A stretch of DNA of 64,000 bases from assembly GCA_033782935.1 (NCBI GenBank), contig JAWQEG010000007.1, positions 143,851 through 207,850 on the forward strand. The letters run 5' to 3'. A model generated the notes under the pieces. That model saw only the letters and a program-made list of their open reading frames with translations. It searched no databases and had not been told where the DNA came from. Positions 1-13,412 of the stretch are shown in pieces. The stretch is from Petrolisthes cinctipes (taxonomy: Eukaryota; Arthropoda; Malacostraca; Decapoda; Porcellanidae). The translations under genes and the position numbers were made by a program. Each line of letters opens with the position of its first letter. Position 1 is the stretch's first letter.

Positions 1-859
1 TATCAAGTTTGATATGGGATCGTATCAATCAGCTGGAACTGCATTTCATGTCTAGATACTTTTAGGTACGTTACTTTAACACTCATGAATTCCTTATACT
101 TTAGAAATTATGAAAAGAATAAAGCATACAAAGAAGCACCACGGCCAATAGCATACCGTATATAATTGGTGAGTTATTGAGGGTAATTTGGGCAGCCTGG
201 GGGGGCTAATGGGGCAATTAATAGAAGATTCTCAGATCATGATGGAGGCACTTTTCATGCAACACTTTGGGCACTATTTATGGATAAGTTCACTGTGGTC
301 TTGTGTGTGTGTGTATATGTGGGTAGGCATTTGTGTTGTGGGTATGTGTGTGTGGGGGGGGGGGGAGTTATTTTGTGCGTGTGTGTGCGTATGTGGAGTA
401 TCATTGATTGATTTCTTATCCTAGTTTGTTCGTAAAATCCTCAACGTTACTGTAAGAGGGGAAGGGTAAGGTCGTCAACCAAATAATTAATAATATAAGA
501 ACTAAAATACTGAATCTTCCCCACATAGCCTACCTCACCATCCCACAAATGTTGGATGGTTGCCTGGAGAAGTTGACAGTGCTTTTATTTTTATTTTCCT
601 GAGTCATGCTGATTGGGGAACTTGTTGGTCGGACCTTTAAAACTTGCCTCCTTTCTCTCACTCAGTACCGTACCTAAAAAAAAAAATAATAATAATATTA
701 CTAATAATAAAAAAAAGAAAAAGTAGGTCTATAATATTATACTGTATGACCGGAAATAAATACCACTTGACCCTCATTTGATCTGATAGTGATGATGATA
801 ATGGTGATGGTAATTGTGTTGATAGCCTTTTGAGATGTCAGGAAATGGTAGTGGCAAAG

Positions 860-860
<1 letters not shown>

Positions 861-896
<36 letters not shown>
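861..896. repeat. (ATT)n microsatellite
   Basis: Twelve TTA units in a row. Confidence 0.97.
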
Positions 897-1121
897 GGTG
901 AAATCCACAGACTTCCATATTTTACTTCTTGCCATTTTCGTTGCACTGTAATGCACATCAAGACAAATGGGCTATATTTATGCACAAATAGTTAATTATT
1001 CGGAGTTATAAGACTAGAATGGGTGGAAAAGTAACAAAATATAAATATAAACAAAGAATTACACAAGTATAGGCCTATAGGCAAAAAAATAATACTAAGA
1101 AGAAGCTGGTGTTTTTCAGAC

Positions 1122-1274
1122 TTAGACCCTGTGATCGTTTATGAGACCTGGTGGCTTCTGATTCCTCCTGACTATGCCACAAAACAATCTCCTTCTATAT
1201 AGGTAGTGTTTCTTGGCAATATTTGGAGGACTCACTAACCTTCAATATTCTGACTACATCACGGGGTCCCTTAA
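1122..1274. mobile_element. Palindromic TTAA MITE, subfamily C
   Basis: Left arm TTCTGATTCCTCCTGACTAT faces right arm TTGGCAATATTTGGAGGACT; outer ends are GACCCTGTGATC and GGGGTCCCTTAA. Diverged. Confidence 0.7.
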
Positions 1275-2294
1275 ATAAAAATGAAAATATAAAAACAATA
1301 TTGGTTCCTTCCGGGCAGATCTTCCTATGAACCCTATTCGTTTACTGTGGTCGGGGTTCCAATAAAAATTAACTCAGGTTGAATACATTATTTTTATTTG
1401 ATTGTTGGCTAGGTTACCTTTTGTTGGTTACCATATACGGTATATATAAATATATAGGACCTACAGTATATATAATTTGTATTTTATGGAATATGTTTTG
1501 GTTACAGTAGTTTCGTTTTCTCTCTCTGTCTCTGATGGCTAGGTTAACTTTTGTTGGTTACCATATATATTTTTTTTTTGTATGTTATGGACAGGTTAAT
1601 TTGTTTTGGGTACAGTAATTTTTTTTTCGCTCTCTGATGGCTAGGTGAACGTACAGTAGTAACACGTAATTTTTTGTCCAGTGAATAGGTGAATGTTTTT
1701 TGTGGGTGGTATACCTGATCGAGTACCTGTAGTTGTTTTTCCTTTCATTTTGGGTGTGGTTGCGTTTTTGTTGTTACATTTTAGCAATTACCGTTTGGAG
1801 GCCATTTTTTTTTTTTAGATGACGACAAAGACGTTGTGAAGCAGAGTTAGTTAGTAGTGGAGGCTTTGTTGTTTGGTTTGTTTGTTACGGTGCCATGGTG
1901 TTTAGGTAATGTTAGTAGTGCAGGCTTTGTTGTTTGGTTTGTGTTCTACGGTGGTGCCGTGGTATTTTGAGGCAAATTTTGTAGTGGAGAGTTTGTTTTT
2001 TGGTTTGTTTTGTTTTCTACGGTGACATAAGCTAGTGTTGTGAGGCAAAGTTTGTAGTGGAGGCTGCTGTCGTTGTTTTGTTTTCTTCGGTGCCATGGTT
2101 TTTGGTTGCCTGTCCCACCTCATGTGTCCAAGGCCAACTACCTGCGTCGTCATTAAAGCAGGTATCCTTCTTGAAGCAAATCTAAAAGCTTTCTATACGT
2201 CTCTCAACCCATGAGGTGTAGAGGACAACGAGGAATTTATGCGAGGTGAATTTAGCTTTAGATCGGAGGATGAGGGACGGAAAACGAAGGAAGT

Positions 2295-2443
2295 GCGTGC
2301 CAGTATCAGAATATTGGAAGGTAAACAAGTCCTTCAAATATTGCCACGAAACACCACATATTTTGAACGAGTTTGTTTCGTTGCACAGTCAGGAGGAATC
2401 AGAAGCCTCCAATTCTCGTACACGATCACATGTAGGTCCTTAA
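2295..2443. mobile_element. Palindromic TTAA MITE, subfamily C
   Basis: Contains CCTTCAAATATTGCCACGAA and the facing CAGTCAGGAGGAATCAGAAG, ending TAGGTCCTTAA. Two short frames over it are not genes. Confidence 0.7.
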
Positions 2444-2724
2444 CAACAAACCCAGTATATACGCAGGAAGACAAGCAGGTGTAGGCTATGTACGGTAGAT
2501 ATGTAACTTTTTTCGGTATGCTGAGTATAGCTGCAGCATTTGAACTTCCTCTAAAAACTTTTATAGCCAGACGAGGTGCAGTTGTGGACAGTAAATAATG
2601 TACTTCCTTCCACGTTATGGATTTCAAAATTATGGAATAAAATAATACCTGACCTATTTTAAATCAGGACGTTTGCATGTATTAATTCATATCGGTTTGG
2701 TATAGGCTACTGTTTCAAGCGGGT

Positions 2725-2891
2725 ATTAAAGGGATCATTTATTGTGGACGAATTACATAGCAGCTGATTCTTCTTGACTATGCCAGGAAACAGATTTGTA
2801 CCTCAGTATACGGCTAGTGGATATGTTTGGTAGTATAGTTTGGAGGAATCAATAACCCATCAATTGGCCAACAACAGAAGTAACCCCCTTA
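2725..2891. mobile_element. Palindromic TTAA MITE
   Basis: GACTATGCCAGGAAACAGA and the facing TAGTTTGGAGGAATCAATA, with ends ATTAAAGGG and CCCCCTTAAA. Confidence 0.75.
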
Positions 2892-3028
2892 AAATACTCG
2901 TGTCTGCAACTATATCATAGTAATGAGGAGTGTTTGGGGTTAATCTATGTGTATATCTGAAAGTAATTTGTCTTTGTAATAACGATTTCTTTACTGGTAT
3001 AGGGGCTGCAGTCCTTCATTCTTTTTTC

Positions 3029-3144
<116 letters not shown>

Positions 3145-3183
3145 AAACGAGTGCACCACACCCTCATGCGCAACCACTAGTTT

Positions 3184-3185
<2 letters not shown>

Positions 3186-3262
<77 letters not shown>
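3186..3262. repeat. (CT)n then (AC)n compound microsatellite
   Basis: About 22 bp of CT passing directly into 55 bp of AC. Confidence 0.97.
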
Positions 3263-3267
<5 letters not shown>

Positions 3268-3459
3268 TATTGACGAGTAAAATACAATATGAGGGACAGT
3301 AAACCGTGCTCATCAGATATGTATACTACCCCTATCGTTCACCACACACGGCCTTCTGTTGTATAAAGGCAACAAGTATGTTTGGTTCAACTGTTCCAGG
3401 AAGTCATCAGTGGTAGGGTGTGTCCTCCTTCCTTCACCACCACACTATTGTCTGTCTCT

Positions 3460-3900
3460 GTCACCACTACCAAGCCGCTTCTACCACCACTACCTCATTC
3501 CATCTTTACTGCCTACCGTACCACCACTATCACCACCACTAAGCTACCTCTACCACCACCACTAAGCTACCTCTACCACCACCACTAAGCTACCTCTACC
3601 ACCACCACCACTAAGCTACCTCTATCACCACTACCACCAGCACTACTATGCTACCTCCCCCACTACCACCACTAACCTACCTCTATCACCACTACCACCC
3701 CTACTACTAAGTTACCTCTATCACCACTACCACCACTAAGTTACCTCTATCACCACTACTAAGCTACCTCTACCACTTCCACCACCACTAAGCTACCTCT
3801 ATCACCACTACCACCCCCACTACTAAGCTACCTCTATCACCACTACCACCACTAAGTTACCTCTATCACCACCACTAAGCTACTTCTACCACCACTACCT
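3460..3900. repeat. CAC/TAC-rich minisatellite
   Basis: Imperfect repeats built from CTACCACCACCACTAAGCTA units, about 440 bp. Confidence 0.9.
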
Positions 3901-4040
3901 CATTCCCCCTTTACTACCACCCACCACCTCTATCCTCTCTCAATAGATTTTTCCTCTACTGTTATGTTTCATCAGCCCTTCTCTCATTCTTCCTTATATA
4001 TTTACTGTTATGTTATTCGTCTCACACATGCCTCTTCCAC

Positions 4041-4167
<127 letters not shown>

Positions 4168-4554
4168 TTATCATCTTGTTCTACTCCTCTCCTTTCGTGT
4201 ATTCACGACCTCTCCCCCTTCTACTTGTCAACCTCTCCTACCTCTTTACTTCTACCATTCCATCTCCTACCTCTCCACCTCGTATCTTTCCCTCCCCATC
4301 CTACCTTTCCTACTGTTCCACCTCTCACCTCTCCATTTCTCTTACCATTCCACCTCCTACCACTCCCCCAATCACCTCTCCACCTCCTATACCTCTCCCC
4401 CAATCACCTCTCCACCTCCCCCAATCACCTCTCCACCTTTCCCTTACTACCATCAACGTGTTATCCTGCCATATATCCTCATCCACCGTGACCCGCACCT
4501 CCACCTCTGACCTTACATAAACGTGACCCAAGAGAATGCCAGGCTATAAAGGTC

Positions 4555-4558
<4 letters not shown>

Positions 4559-4643
<85 letters not shown>
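4559..4643. repeat. (GA)n microsatellite
   Basis: 85 bp uninterrupted; opposite strand sense to the (CT)n array 400 bp upstream. Confidence 0.98.
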
Positions 4644-4648
<5 letters not shown>

Positions 4649-5069
4649 CGTATGCGTGTCCATATGTTATTAGTGTCTGGAAGTAAGAGTGTATGTATGT
4701 ATTGTAATTGCCTGTAAAAGTAAGTTTGTGTGTGTCATTTATATTTATAACTATCGACCCCTCCTGCAGTAGTAAATTTCTTTGGATACTTCTAAGCGTG
4801 TTTGGTGGAATATTTCGGTTTGATTTGTCACTCGGTATACGATGTAAATAAGGAGATAAAAGATATACCCTGTGATGTGAGACTCTTGGGACAGCCTGTA
4901 GTATTGATGTCGTGTACTCGTGTGTCCTATAGAGCGTATACAGTACACGGCCTGCGGTGTGCTGAGAGAGAGAGAAGTTGGTGAGGGAAAAATATAATGT
5001 GGTGAGGTGGACTGTTGTTGTGTGTAGTGGAGTGTGGGGGCCGCTTGGTGGAGTGTGAAATGGTGCATG

Positions 5070-5070
<1 letters not shown>

Positions 5071-5128
<58 letters not shown>
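5071..5128. repeat. (TG)n microsatellite
   Basis: 29 TG units. Confidence 0.97.
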
Positions 5129-5130
<2 letters not shown>

Positions 5131-5565
5131 GAGTAAATGGAAGGTTATTGTGGCCTGGAAAGTTTGCTGTTTATATACTGTGTACCAGGGCCCTTGATTC
5201 CCCTCTCAGTCAAAATATGGAAGAGAGGTTTTTGTTGGGAGCGTAACTGTGTATGGATGGATGGATGGATACCTCTCAGTGTGCGTGAGGGAATGTCCAG
5301 TGTTTGCGTGTGTGTGTGTGTGAATGAATGAATGAATTATATGAAACGAATTTACTTTTTGTATATTGCTATTTTTAGTACTAGATACAATAAAGTGCAA
5401 AGAGAGTCTCGTTACTCAGGGCTAAATCAACACATGAAACCTCCTACATGTATCAGACGGGGTGACGTTGGACGAGGTTTGGTTTGGTGTGGTGTGGAAG
5501 GAGCCACATTCACTACCGGTACCACCACGAGTCAGGTGATAGTTGAAGGTAAAAGTGGTTTGAAC

Positions 5566-5566
<1 letters not shown>

Positions 5567-5631
<65 letters not shown>
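5567..5631. repeat. (GA)n microsatellite
   Basis: About 32 AG units. Confidence 0.97.
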
Positions 5632-5637
<6 letters not shown>

Positions 5638-6331
5638 GACGAGGGGTGTGTGACCTTGTGTTGAGGCAGGTTGTACGAGAGGGGCAAGGGGAGGGGGATT
5701 AGAAATGGTGTAATGTAATTTGAGAAGTGAGGTTAGGATAGGTAGGTATGAATGAATTTGTGTGTGTGTGTTGGTTAATTAGTTAGTTATACTGTAGTTG
5801 TGTCGTGTGTGTTGTGTACAGGGTAATTTTAGTTGGTTAGTGTAGTTGTGTCTTGTGTGTGTTCTGTACTGTATACACATCAAGTATCTTTACGAGAAAC
5901 CTGATGAAAAAATCTGAATTACATTGATTGCTTTAAAAATCTATACCATTACCATTGAGAGATAATAAAATTTAACTGAAGGTAAAGGAGTAAGAATAAA
6001 AGGCACAGTTTCTCAGAATGAAGTGGAAGAGTGTAAAAGGTGACATATAGATGGGGATAAGATAGCGTGTTAAGGATGAAAGGATAGCGTGTTTAAGGTG
6101 CATTGATAGTAGTACCGTACTGATTATATGATAGCGTCACTTTGGCATGTAAGAGTGAAAGGATAGCGTTGGTAAGTGTGAAAGGATAATGTGGTAAAGG
6201 TGAATGGGTGATACGAAAGGTTATGTGAATATAACGTCTTTTTGTTTTGGTAGTAAATGGTAAAAAGAATAAGAATAATACGCGACGTGCCATATCAGTG
6301 AGGGGAGTAACTTAAAATGTTTGATGTCGTC

Positions 6332-6470
6332 GAATTAGAGGCTACAGGATCCACCAAGAATATGCCTAAAAAAAGATAAAAAGACATCTTCCGTAGGTAC
6401 TGTTTTGTGGTACAGTTTGGAATAATCGGTATAGGCTCCAGTTTGTCGACAACAGCTCAGACCCGGTAAA
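6332..6470. mobile_element. Degenerate palindromic MITE
   Basis: Weak copy: GAATATGCC-type left half and TTTTGTGGTACAGTTTGGAA right half. Ends have decayed. Confidence 0.45.
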
Positions 6471-8689
6471 GAATTCTGTAGTATGAGAAGTGGAGGAGAA
6501 ATGTGGAGCATGGGTAGTGCAGGTGAACCAGTTTTTCCACCGAGGGAGAGGAGAGGTGTCACACGGGCTTATGCATCCACCTCGTTAAACACCTTCATTC
6601 CTCTTCTGTTGCAATAGTTATTTTATCATCGCATCTTAATTTCATTGATATCCTCTACAGCCACCTGAGCCACAACCACCTTGAATGCTCTCTTCCCGTC
6701 TTCCTCCTCCTGTACGAGTGTAGGAGTACATGACCTGAATTAACAGGGGAAAAACGTAGAACAGGAAGCCATGGTGACCTAGAGTGCTTGAGTGAAGATA
6801 TCTGCCTAAAGTATAATATACAAATTTGTCTGCTGTCCTCATCTTTGTGTAAAGAGTTCTGCTCTGCTCTGAAATATTCTGCGTGCACACAGATGTAGCG
6901 AGCCTATCACCCTTCACTTTTGTAGTGCATGTAAGCCTCTAACTCTATGAAGTCCTCTACGATAATTAAGTTCCCGACAGTAAGGGTATAAGGCCATAAA
7001 ACCTGGTCCAACGCTGCTTGCTGGCTGCAACTTTGACTTACTGGAAAAATGCCATCCTCCATTTATACATTTCCTTCACACGTAGCCCCTCCATCGTCCT
7101 ATCTCAGCCAACTCGACCGTGATCTCAGCAACCCTTATTCCACCATACGTATTAATGAACAAATATAGTGTTGGAATAATTGAAGCCACAACATTCCTCT
7201 GAGCAATCCTTAGAAACAGGATACCTTAATCGAGTTAATTTGGCCTGAATTTTATTTTACGCGATGGTTAAGAATCAGTCGCCTTCAGTGTACGGTACCG
7301 ATAAAAACTCCACGCGGATCACCCGATCGGGAAGGCTGTGGGCTGAATACCGACTCTCCACGTATTGTTTTCTTATGAATTCTGGACCAACCTCTCCGTT
7401 GTGCATAATGAATACCATTCTGCCCACTAGCACCACCAGCACCACCTTCACCACCACCACTGTCATCATTAATAACTACCGCCATTACTGCTGCCACTAC
7501 TCCTGGGCTTATCACGACCATTATCCCTGTCACTAGCCATGGTCAATACCCCTTTATTGACATTGTTACTATGACCACCATCGCCAACACCTAAATAATT
7601 CATCACCCTAGCTATTATAGTATTCATAGAATTAGTGACGATATTTTGTACTAGATGGAGGTATGTGCTATTGATAGACTACGTTTAGGAGGAGGTGTTT
7701 CAGAGTGAACTGGTATAGGGGGGCATACCTCAGCATTCTTCAGGACTGGGAACAGGACATGGCCTAAACATTTATACTATTCCTCTCTCTCTCCCTCCCC
7801 CTCCCCCTCCTTGACTTGGCTCACTGACGAGAGAATGACGATTGACTGATGCAACTCATTTATTCATTATTAATTACTGGTATTGAGCATATTGCATTTG
7901 TTATCAACGACCCACTGATACACCAACACCAACCAGTACCATACTTAGTTCCCCACACTTTATAATGGGCTTGTTTAGCTTATTTCCCATCACACACTAC
8001 ATGGGGCCAGAGTTAAGGTGAGGGTCGTGTGCTGGCGGAGGTCATTTAAGGTTTCACAGGAAGTAGGAGGAAGTCACGACTCCCACTTACACCCCTACCT
8101 CTCCTTAATTGACTCCACCTTTCCCAGCTCCCCACCATACATCCCCAGTCTCCATCCCATCTCCCCAGTCCCAACATCACCCCACCCGACCCAACCCCTC
8201 CCCAGTCCCCACTCCTATAGTCATCGGATGTGAGTGAAAGTTTTGTTAAGAGGAAGTAAGGGGAGGGGGGACGTGTTGGGCGGAGGGGGAGAACGTAATG
8301 ACTTCAAGTTGGATCGAGAGGGAAGATGAAAAAAAGCTGATATATGGAGAGAGATGGGGGGCATATATTTATTAGAGAGTATATGTAAGTAGATAGACAG
8401 AGATGAACAAAAGACATGTGTTTGGGAGAGAGAGGGAGGAGGGAGAATTAAACTGAAAGAAAAGCATGAGGTTGTGTTTAGAAAGAGAAAGGTTGGGAAG
8501 GAAAGGAAAGGGAATGAAAGCTGTCAACTCCCAGGAGGCCACTAATTATTTTAAGTGATACCTTCCTTCATAAGTAATGTTTTCAACCCTCACCCGACAA
8601 GTCATTAATAGCTGGTAATCTTTTCGGCATTAATATAATTGGCTTTCTCTGAAGTGGTGATACATTTGCTGGTGGGTGTGAGAGTATGT

Positions 8690-8852
8690 TTAAGGGGAAA
8701 TTTTCTTGTTGGTAAATTGGAAGGTCTCTGATTATTTCAAACTCTTCCAAGAAACAGATCCCCTATTAGTACCATTGAGGGCGTCTGTTTTCTGGCATAG
8801 TTAGGAGAAATCAGTAGCCTTCCAATTCAGCAACAAGAGAATCTCCCCTTAA
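8690..8852. mobile_element. Palindromic TTAA MITE, subfamily A, both ends intact
   Basis: Starts TTTAAGGGGAAATTTTCTTG and ends AGAGAATCTCCCCTTAA, with TTGGTAAATTGGAAGG mirrored by CCTTCCAATTCAGCAA. One of the best-preserved copies for defining the boundaries. Confidence 0.85.
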
Positions 8853-9719
8853 CGAGTGTCGGTTCACCTTGCAGCAGAATTATTACAGCCTCGAGTGTAG
8901 GACGTGATGTTGGAGAAGTTTGGGGGATGCATCTTTGCCACGTTTTCGAATCTGTAGTTGTAGTGAAGTTTATAAAAACACACTCTCTCTCCCTCACCGG
9001 ATGATGACGCTACAATTATGATAAACCATACTTTCCACGTTTCAGACTGACGGGGTTCACTTTTGTTGTAGTTGTAAGGTACCGGTAGCATATAGGCTAC
9101 CGTAACTTACACTGGGAATGTTCTCTGTCAGTACTGTCGCCTTCACTTGTAACTGACCGGTTCTGGCTCTTCAAAGAATCTGTAGAAGTGACACAATGAT
9201 TTCAATGATAACTGTATGATGTGAGGGTACTGTGCATCGATAGGCTACTTCAAAATCATACACAGTAAATAGTAAATATGGGCCTATATTAATAAGGACT
9301 AGACGCATTTTATATATATATATATATATATATTACACGCTATATTTACGTATTGTTTGAACTAAACCTTGTGTGAATATATTCGGCTTTGTGAAAACCT
9401 TCGTGAGTGAAAGTTTTGAGTGGTATGTTAGTGTGACGGTGGGAGGTACTGTACAGTTTACTTCAAAAGAAAAGGTTACCCTTGTGTACAATATTCACGT
9501 TTTAATAAGTTTTTTGGTTACCTTCATTTCTCTTCCTTCTATTACTATAGGCTATACGAGTGGTGCAGACCCCGGGACAAATAGTCATCCATGTGATGAA
9601 TTCTCAAGCAAATTAAAGTACAGACAGAGAGATTCAGTTACCATTTGCTTGTAATTATTAGAGACATAACTGCGAGACCTAATTTGTAAGTTAACCGACT
9701 TGACTGCTTATGGACTCTC

Positions 9720-9862
9720 TGATTGTGCATGAGAATAGATGGCTTTTGATTCCTTCTTCCCATGCTACGAAACAAACTCCAATATAGGTGATGTTTTTTT
9801 CGTGGAAATGTTTGAAGGACTCACTAACCTCCAATTTTCTTACTATATCACGGGGGCCCATA
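9720..9862. mobile_element. Palindromic MITE, subfamily C
   Basis: TTTTGATTCCTTCTTCCCAT faces TTTGAAGGACTCACTAACCT; ends CACGGGGGCCCATAA. Confidence 0.65.
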
Positions 9863-10356
9863 ATATAATATACGCTGGTCTGTCATAGGTACAGTTACCA
9901 TCAGATGACTCGAGGCCACCTCATACACCAACAAGATTGTTTTACAAGATATTCATTGCAGAAAAAAGTTAAATCTGCACATTGACAACTTATCACTGGG
10001 TTTGTTTCACCCGAGCAAACGACTGAATCTCGGTCCAGTTCATATATTTCACTGATACCAGATACTGTACAACACCAGCATGTTCGTGGATGCCTCGAGT
10101 TATCTGATGGCAACTGTACATGATGACGTGCGTAACTTTACTGTCGAGGAATTTGGCAGACTAACACCTTACTTGACCTGCCTGCCATGTTCAAATCTTG
10201 GGAAATGAAAAGTAAAAAATATATAAAAAAATAAATAAAAAAATAAAAATAAAAATTCAGTCAGTGTACAGAAAACATCTTAACTTTTCCCCCGCAGTCC
10301 CCGCCGGAAAGAGTGTAAGTAATTTCTCGTGACTCTGCACTTTCTTCCTCCTAGCG

Positions 10357-10522
10357 TCAAGGGGGTAATTCACTTTTGTTACAATGGAGTACCTTGATTC
10401 CTCCAAAATATGGCAGGAAACAGGACCCGATGAACAAAAGTAGTGGTGTTCTACATGTTGCTTGGAATAGTTTGGAGGATTTAGTTGCTCCAGATTTACC
10501 AACACAAAATTTCCCCCTTAAG
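10357..10522. mobile_element. Palindromic TTAA MITE, subfamily B
   Basis: ATTCCTCCAAAATATGGCAG faces TTGGAATAGTTTGGAGGA; outer ends CAAGGGGGTAATTCAC and TTTCCCCCTTAAG. Next to a second B copy. Confidence 0.82.
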
Positions 10523-10539
10523 ACCACACCGCCTCGGGA

Positions 10540-10702
10540 TTAATTAAGGCGATAGTATTACTTTTGATACATTAGAGTGTCTTTATTCCTCCAAAGCATG
10601 CCATGGAAACAACAGGACCAGATGAACACAAATAATGGTGGCTTGTTGCTTGAAGGAATCACTTACTCCAGATTTACCAACACCTGTATCTTCCCTTTTA
10701 AG
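10540..10702. mobile_element. Palindromic TTAA MITE, subfamily B
   Basis: TTATTCCTCCAAAGCATGCC and the facing CTTACTCCAGATTTACCAAC; begins in TTAATTAAGG and ends CCCTTTTAAG. Only about 18 bp separate it from the previous copy. Confidence 0.8.
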
Positions 10703-10949
10703 TTTGAGGTGTTGTGGTGAGGATTGTGGAGGGAGGGAGGGAGGGGAATATAATAAGGGTGTCACTAAGACTAGGGGAAGTCCTGAAAAACCCGGTCATG
10801 CACCCCCGTCCCCCCTCTCGCCTCACACCCCACTCCCTTCTCCCCCGTCCCCCTCTCCCCTCACACCCTACTCCCTTCTCACCCCATCCCCCTCTCCCCT
10901 CACACCCCATCCCCCTCTCCCCCATCCCCCTCTCCCCCACTCTCTTCTC

Positions 10950-11060
10950 CCTCACACCCCACTCTCTTCTCCCTCACACCCCACTCTCTTCTCCCTCACA
11001 CCCCACTCTCTTCTCCCTCACACCCCACTCTCTTCTCCCTCACACCCCACTCTCTTCTCC
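10950..11060. repeat. 22-bp minisatellite
   Basis: Five near-perfect tandem copies of CTCACACCCCACTCTCTTCT plus CC. Preceded from 10800 by a looser Pro-coding variant of the same C/T-rich theme. Confidence 0.93.
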
Positions 11061-11331
11061 AGTGGCCTCGGGTACATATATATTCCCAAGTAATAACCGG
11101 TCCTAACTGGAATGATAACATGGGTGTTGGTTGATATTCATGTCGGACGTCAAAGATATCCTACTTGCTGTGGGTCCTGGTGAAGCAATGTGACGTCTAT
11201 TATGTTCTTCGGAAAAGCCAGAGAGATTAAAATGTTCATGCCTATAAAAATTCTTCCTTTGTTTGGCCTACTTAGCTTTGTGTGACTGTTTTATTTATTA
11301 TTATCTTTTTTATTTTATTTATTTTTTATTT

Positions 11332-11369
<38 letters not shown>

Positions 11370-11500
11370 AGGATACTGTATGTTTCTTGAAGTTATTATA
11401 CATACGATAAGTTTATTCTCACCCTCTCTCTCTCACTCACTTTCTCTTTCTCAGGCTTCATGATAATTACCTCCCTTCATTTTCACACACCGGACAGTCT

Positions 11501-11532
<32 letters not shown>

Positions 11533-11779
11533 CAGTTTCTTTTTGCCATACACTTATTTTTACTCTGGCCTTTTCATTCTGCCTATGATATCCTAATCTG
11601 TGTGTTTTCCTTCCGGTTTTCATGGAACAATGAGTCATTTTAGGCTATAGGCTATCCGGAAATGCTTTTGTTTGTGGTATCAAGTGTTTTCCGTGTAACT
11701 ATCGGTACTCGGTATCTCATCCGGTTACCGCCTTTGTGTTTTATCCGGATGTCCCTTCGTTTCAGTGTTGTAGTATAAT

Positions 11780-11932
11780 ATTACGTTGTTGGTAAATCTG
11801 GAGTAAATAATTTCTTCATACTATTCCAAGCAACGGGCCGCCACTATTTTTGTTAATATGGTATTTATTTTCTGGCATATATTGGAGGAATCAAGGCGCC
11901 CCAACGTAGCAAAAGTGTACTATACTCCCTTA
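11780..11932. mobile_element. Palindromic MITE, subfamily B, inverted orientation
   Basis: GGTAAATCTGGAGTAAATAA leads and CTGGCATATATTGGAGGAAT follows, ending ACTCCCTTAA. Confidence 0.7.
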
Positions 11933-13000
11933 ATTGCTTTGTCTTCATTGCTCTTGGTCATTCTCTTTGTAATGTGTTCTCTTCCCTACTTTCATCCCCC
12001 TTTCCTTCCATACCCCTTCATCTCTTCTTTCCTACATTCCCTTTCCTTTCATCTTGCCGTCTATCCACCGTCCTTCGTCGCTTCCTCCTCTCTTCCTCCC
12101 TTCCTTCAAATTTCCATGTTATTGTTTTCTTTCCTCTTCTCTATTCCCTTTCCTTTCCTCTTGCCGCCCATCCGCCTTTCCTTTCATCTTCTGTCCTTCG
12201 CCACTTACTTCCTCCTTCCTTCTTACAGCTACTTTTCCATCCTATTGTGGTTCGTCACCTTCTGCTCTCTTATATTTGCCTTGATTAAATTTCTTTTTGC
12301 ATGAGATTCATTGTCTCGTGTTTCGCCTTGACACTTTTTTCTTAACTCTAGTATTATTGTGAAGTATTCTGTATATATACATTTCGTCTCGGCGATATAT
12401 TTACTTTTTTTATTTTCGCATTTTTGTATCTCATCTCGTGGATATATTTACTTTTTTTTTTTCCCGTGCCGTGTGTGTTGTGTTTGTCACCTTTTAGTCC
12501 GTGTTCTTGTCCACTACATTGGCCTTGTGACTGTGTGTGTTGCTAATTGCTTGCTTTGTTCTCTGGATTAGGCCAGTGCTGTTAATATGTAATGTTATGT
12601 ATGTATGTCTTGTTTATTTTCTGCTTTCCTCTGACCTTCTTCCCCCGTGTTCTTAGTGTTGTTTATTCATAGTTCTTTTGTTCTCGTACCTTTGTGTTTT
12701 GTTAACTATGGCATGTGTTGTCTTGCTCTACATTGCTTTCCTGTCTGATGTTTTTTATTTTTATTTTCGTTCTGATAATGTTTATTTTTTTATTTTATTT
12801 TTTATATATATTTTTTTCTGTCCTGATATATTTCTGTCATCACTACGTCTAACTGTCCGGATACGTATCGTGTACTGTATTATTATAGTGAAGTTTACAT
12901 TATATCTAATAACTTTATTTGTATATATTTTTTATATTTATATATAATATTCAAACTTTGTTAGTTGAGTACATTGAGGTATTGAGGTCCAGGATATTAC

Positions 13001-13001
13001 C

Positions 13002-13033
<32 letters not shown>
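13001..13033. repeat. (CA)n microsatellite
   Basis: Short CA array, with a second shorter one to 13062. Confidence 0.95.
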
Positions 13034-13034
<1 letters not shown>

Positions 13035-13367
13035 CATAATGAACACACACATACACACACACGACGTAATGAACTGACTTGAGGGAACGAGTGGTAATCT
13101 ATAACTTCGGTAGCTGTAATTATGGTGGAATTTTGTGGTGCAGCTGTGATATATGTAAGTACCGCAGTGTAGTAGAGAGTTATTTGTATCATTACGGTGT
13201 ATGTTGTTGTATATCATGTGCAATACTGTAGTGCGATGGTTGTGTGTATGTTGTGTTGTGGGATTTAATGTTCTGATGTGGTGCTGTTGTTGTATATATA
13301 GTGTTTCGTTATGTTGTAGTGTACAGTAGTTGTGTAAGGTAATGGTGTTCTGTCTATCATGGAATTC

Positions 13368-13370
<3 letters not shown>

Positions 13371-13409
<39 letters not shown>
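13371..13409. repeat. (TG)n microsatellite
   Basis: About 19 TG units, followed by a (GA) stub. Confidence 0.95.

Positions 13410-13412
<3 letters not shown>

Noticed and set aside
10635..11093. 152-residue Pro/Ser/Leu frame
   Set aside because: Lies over a MITE and the 22-bp minisatellite.
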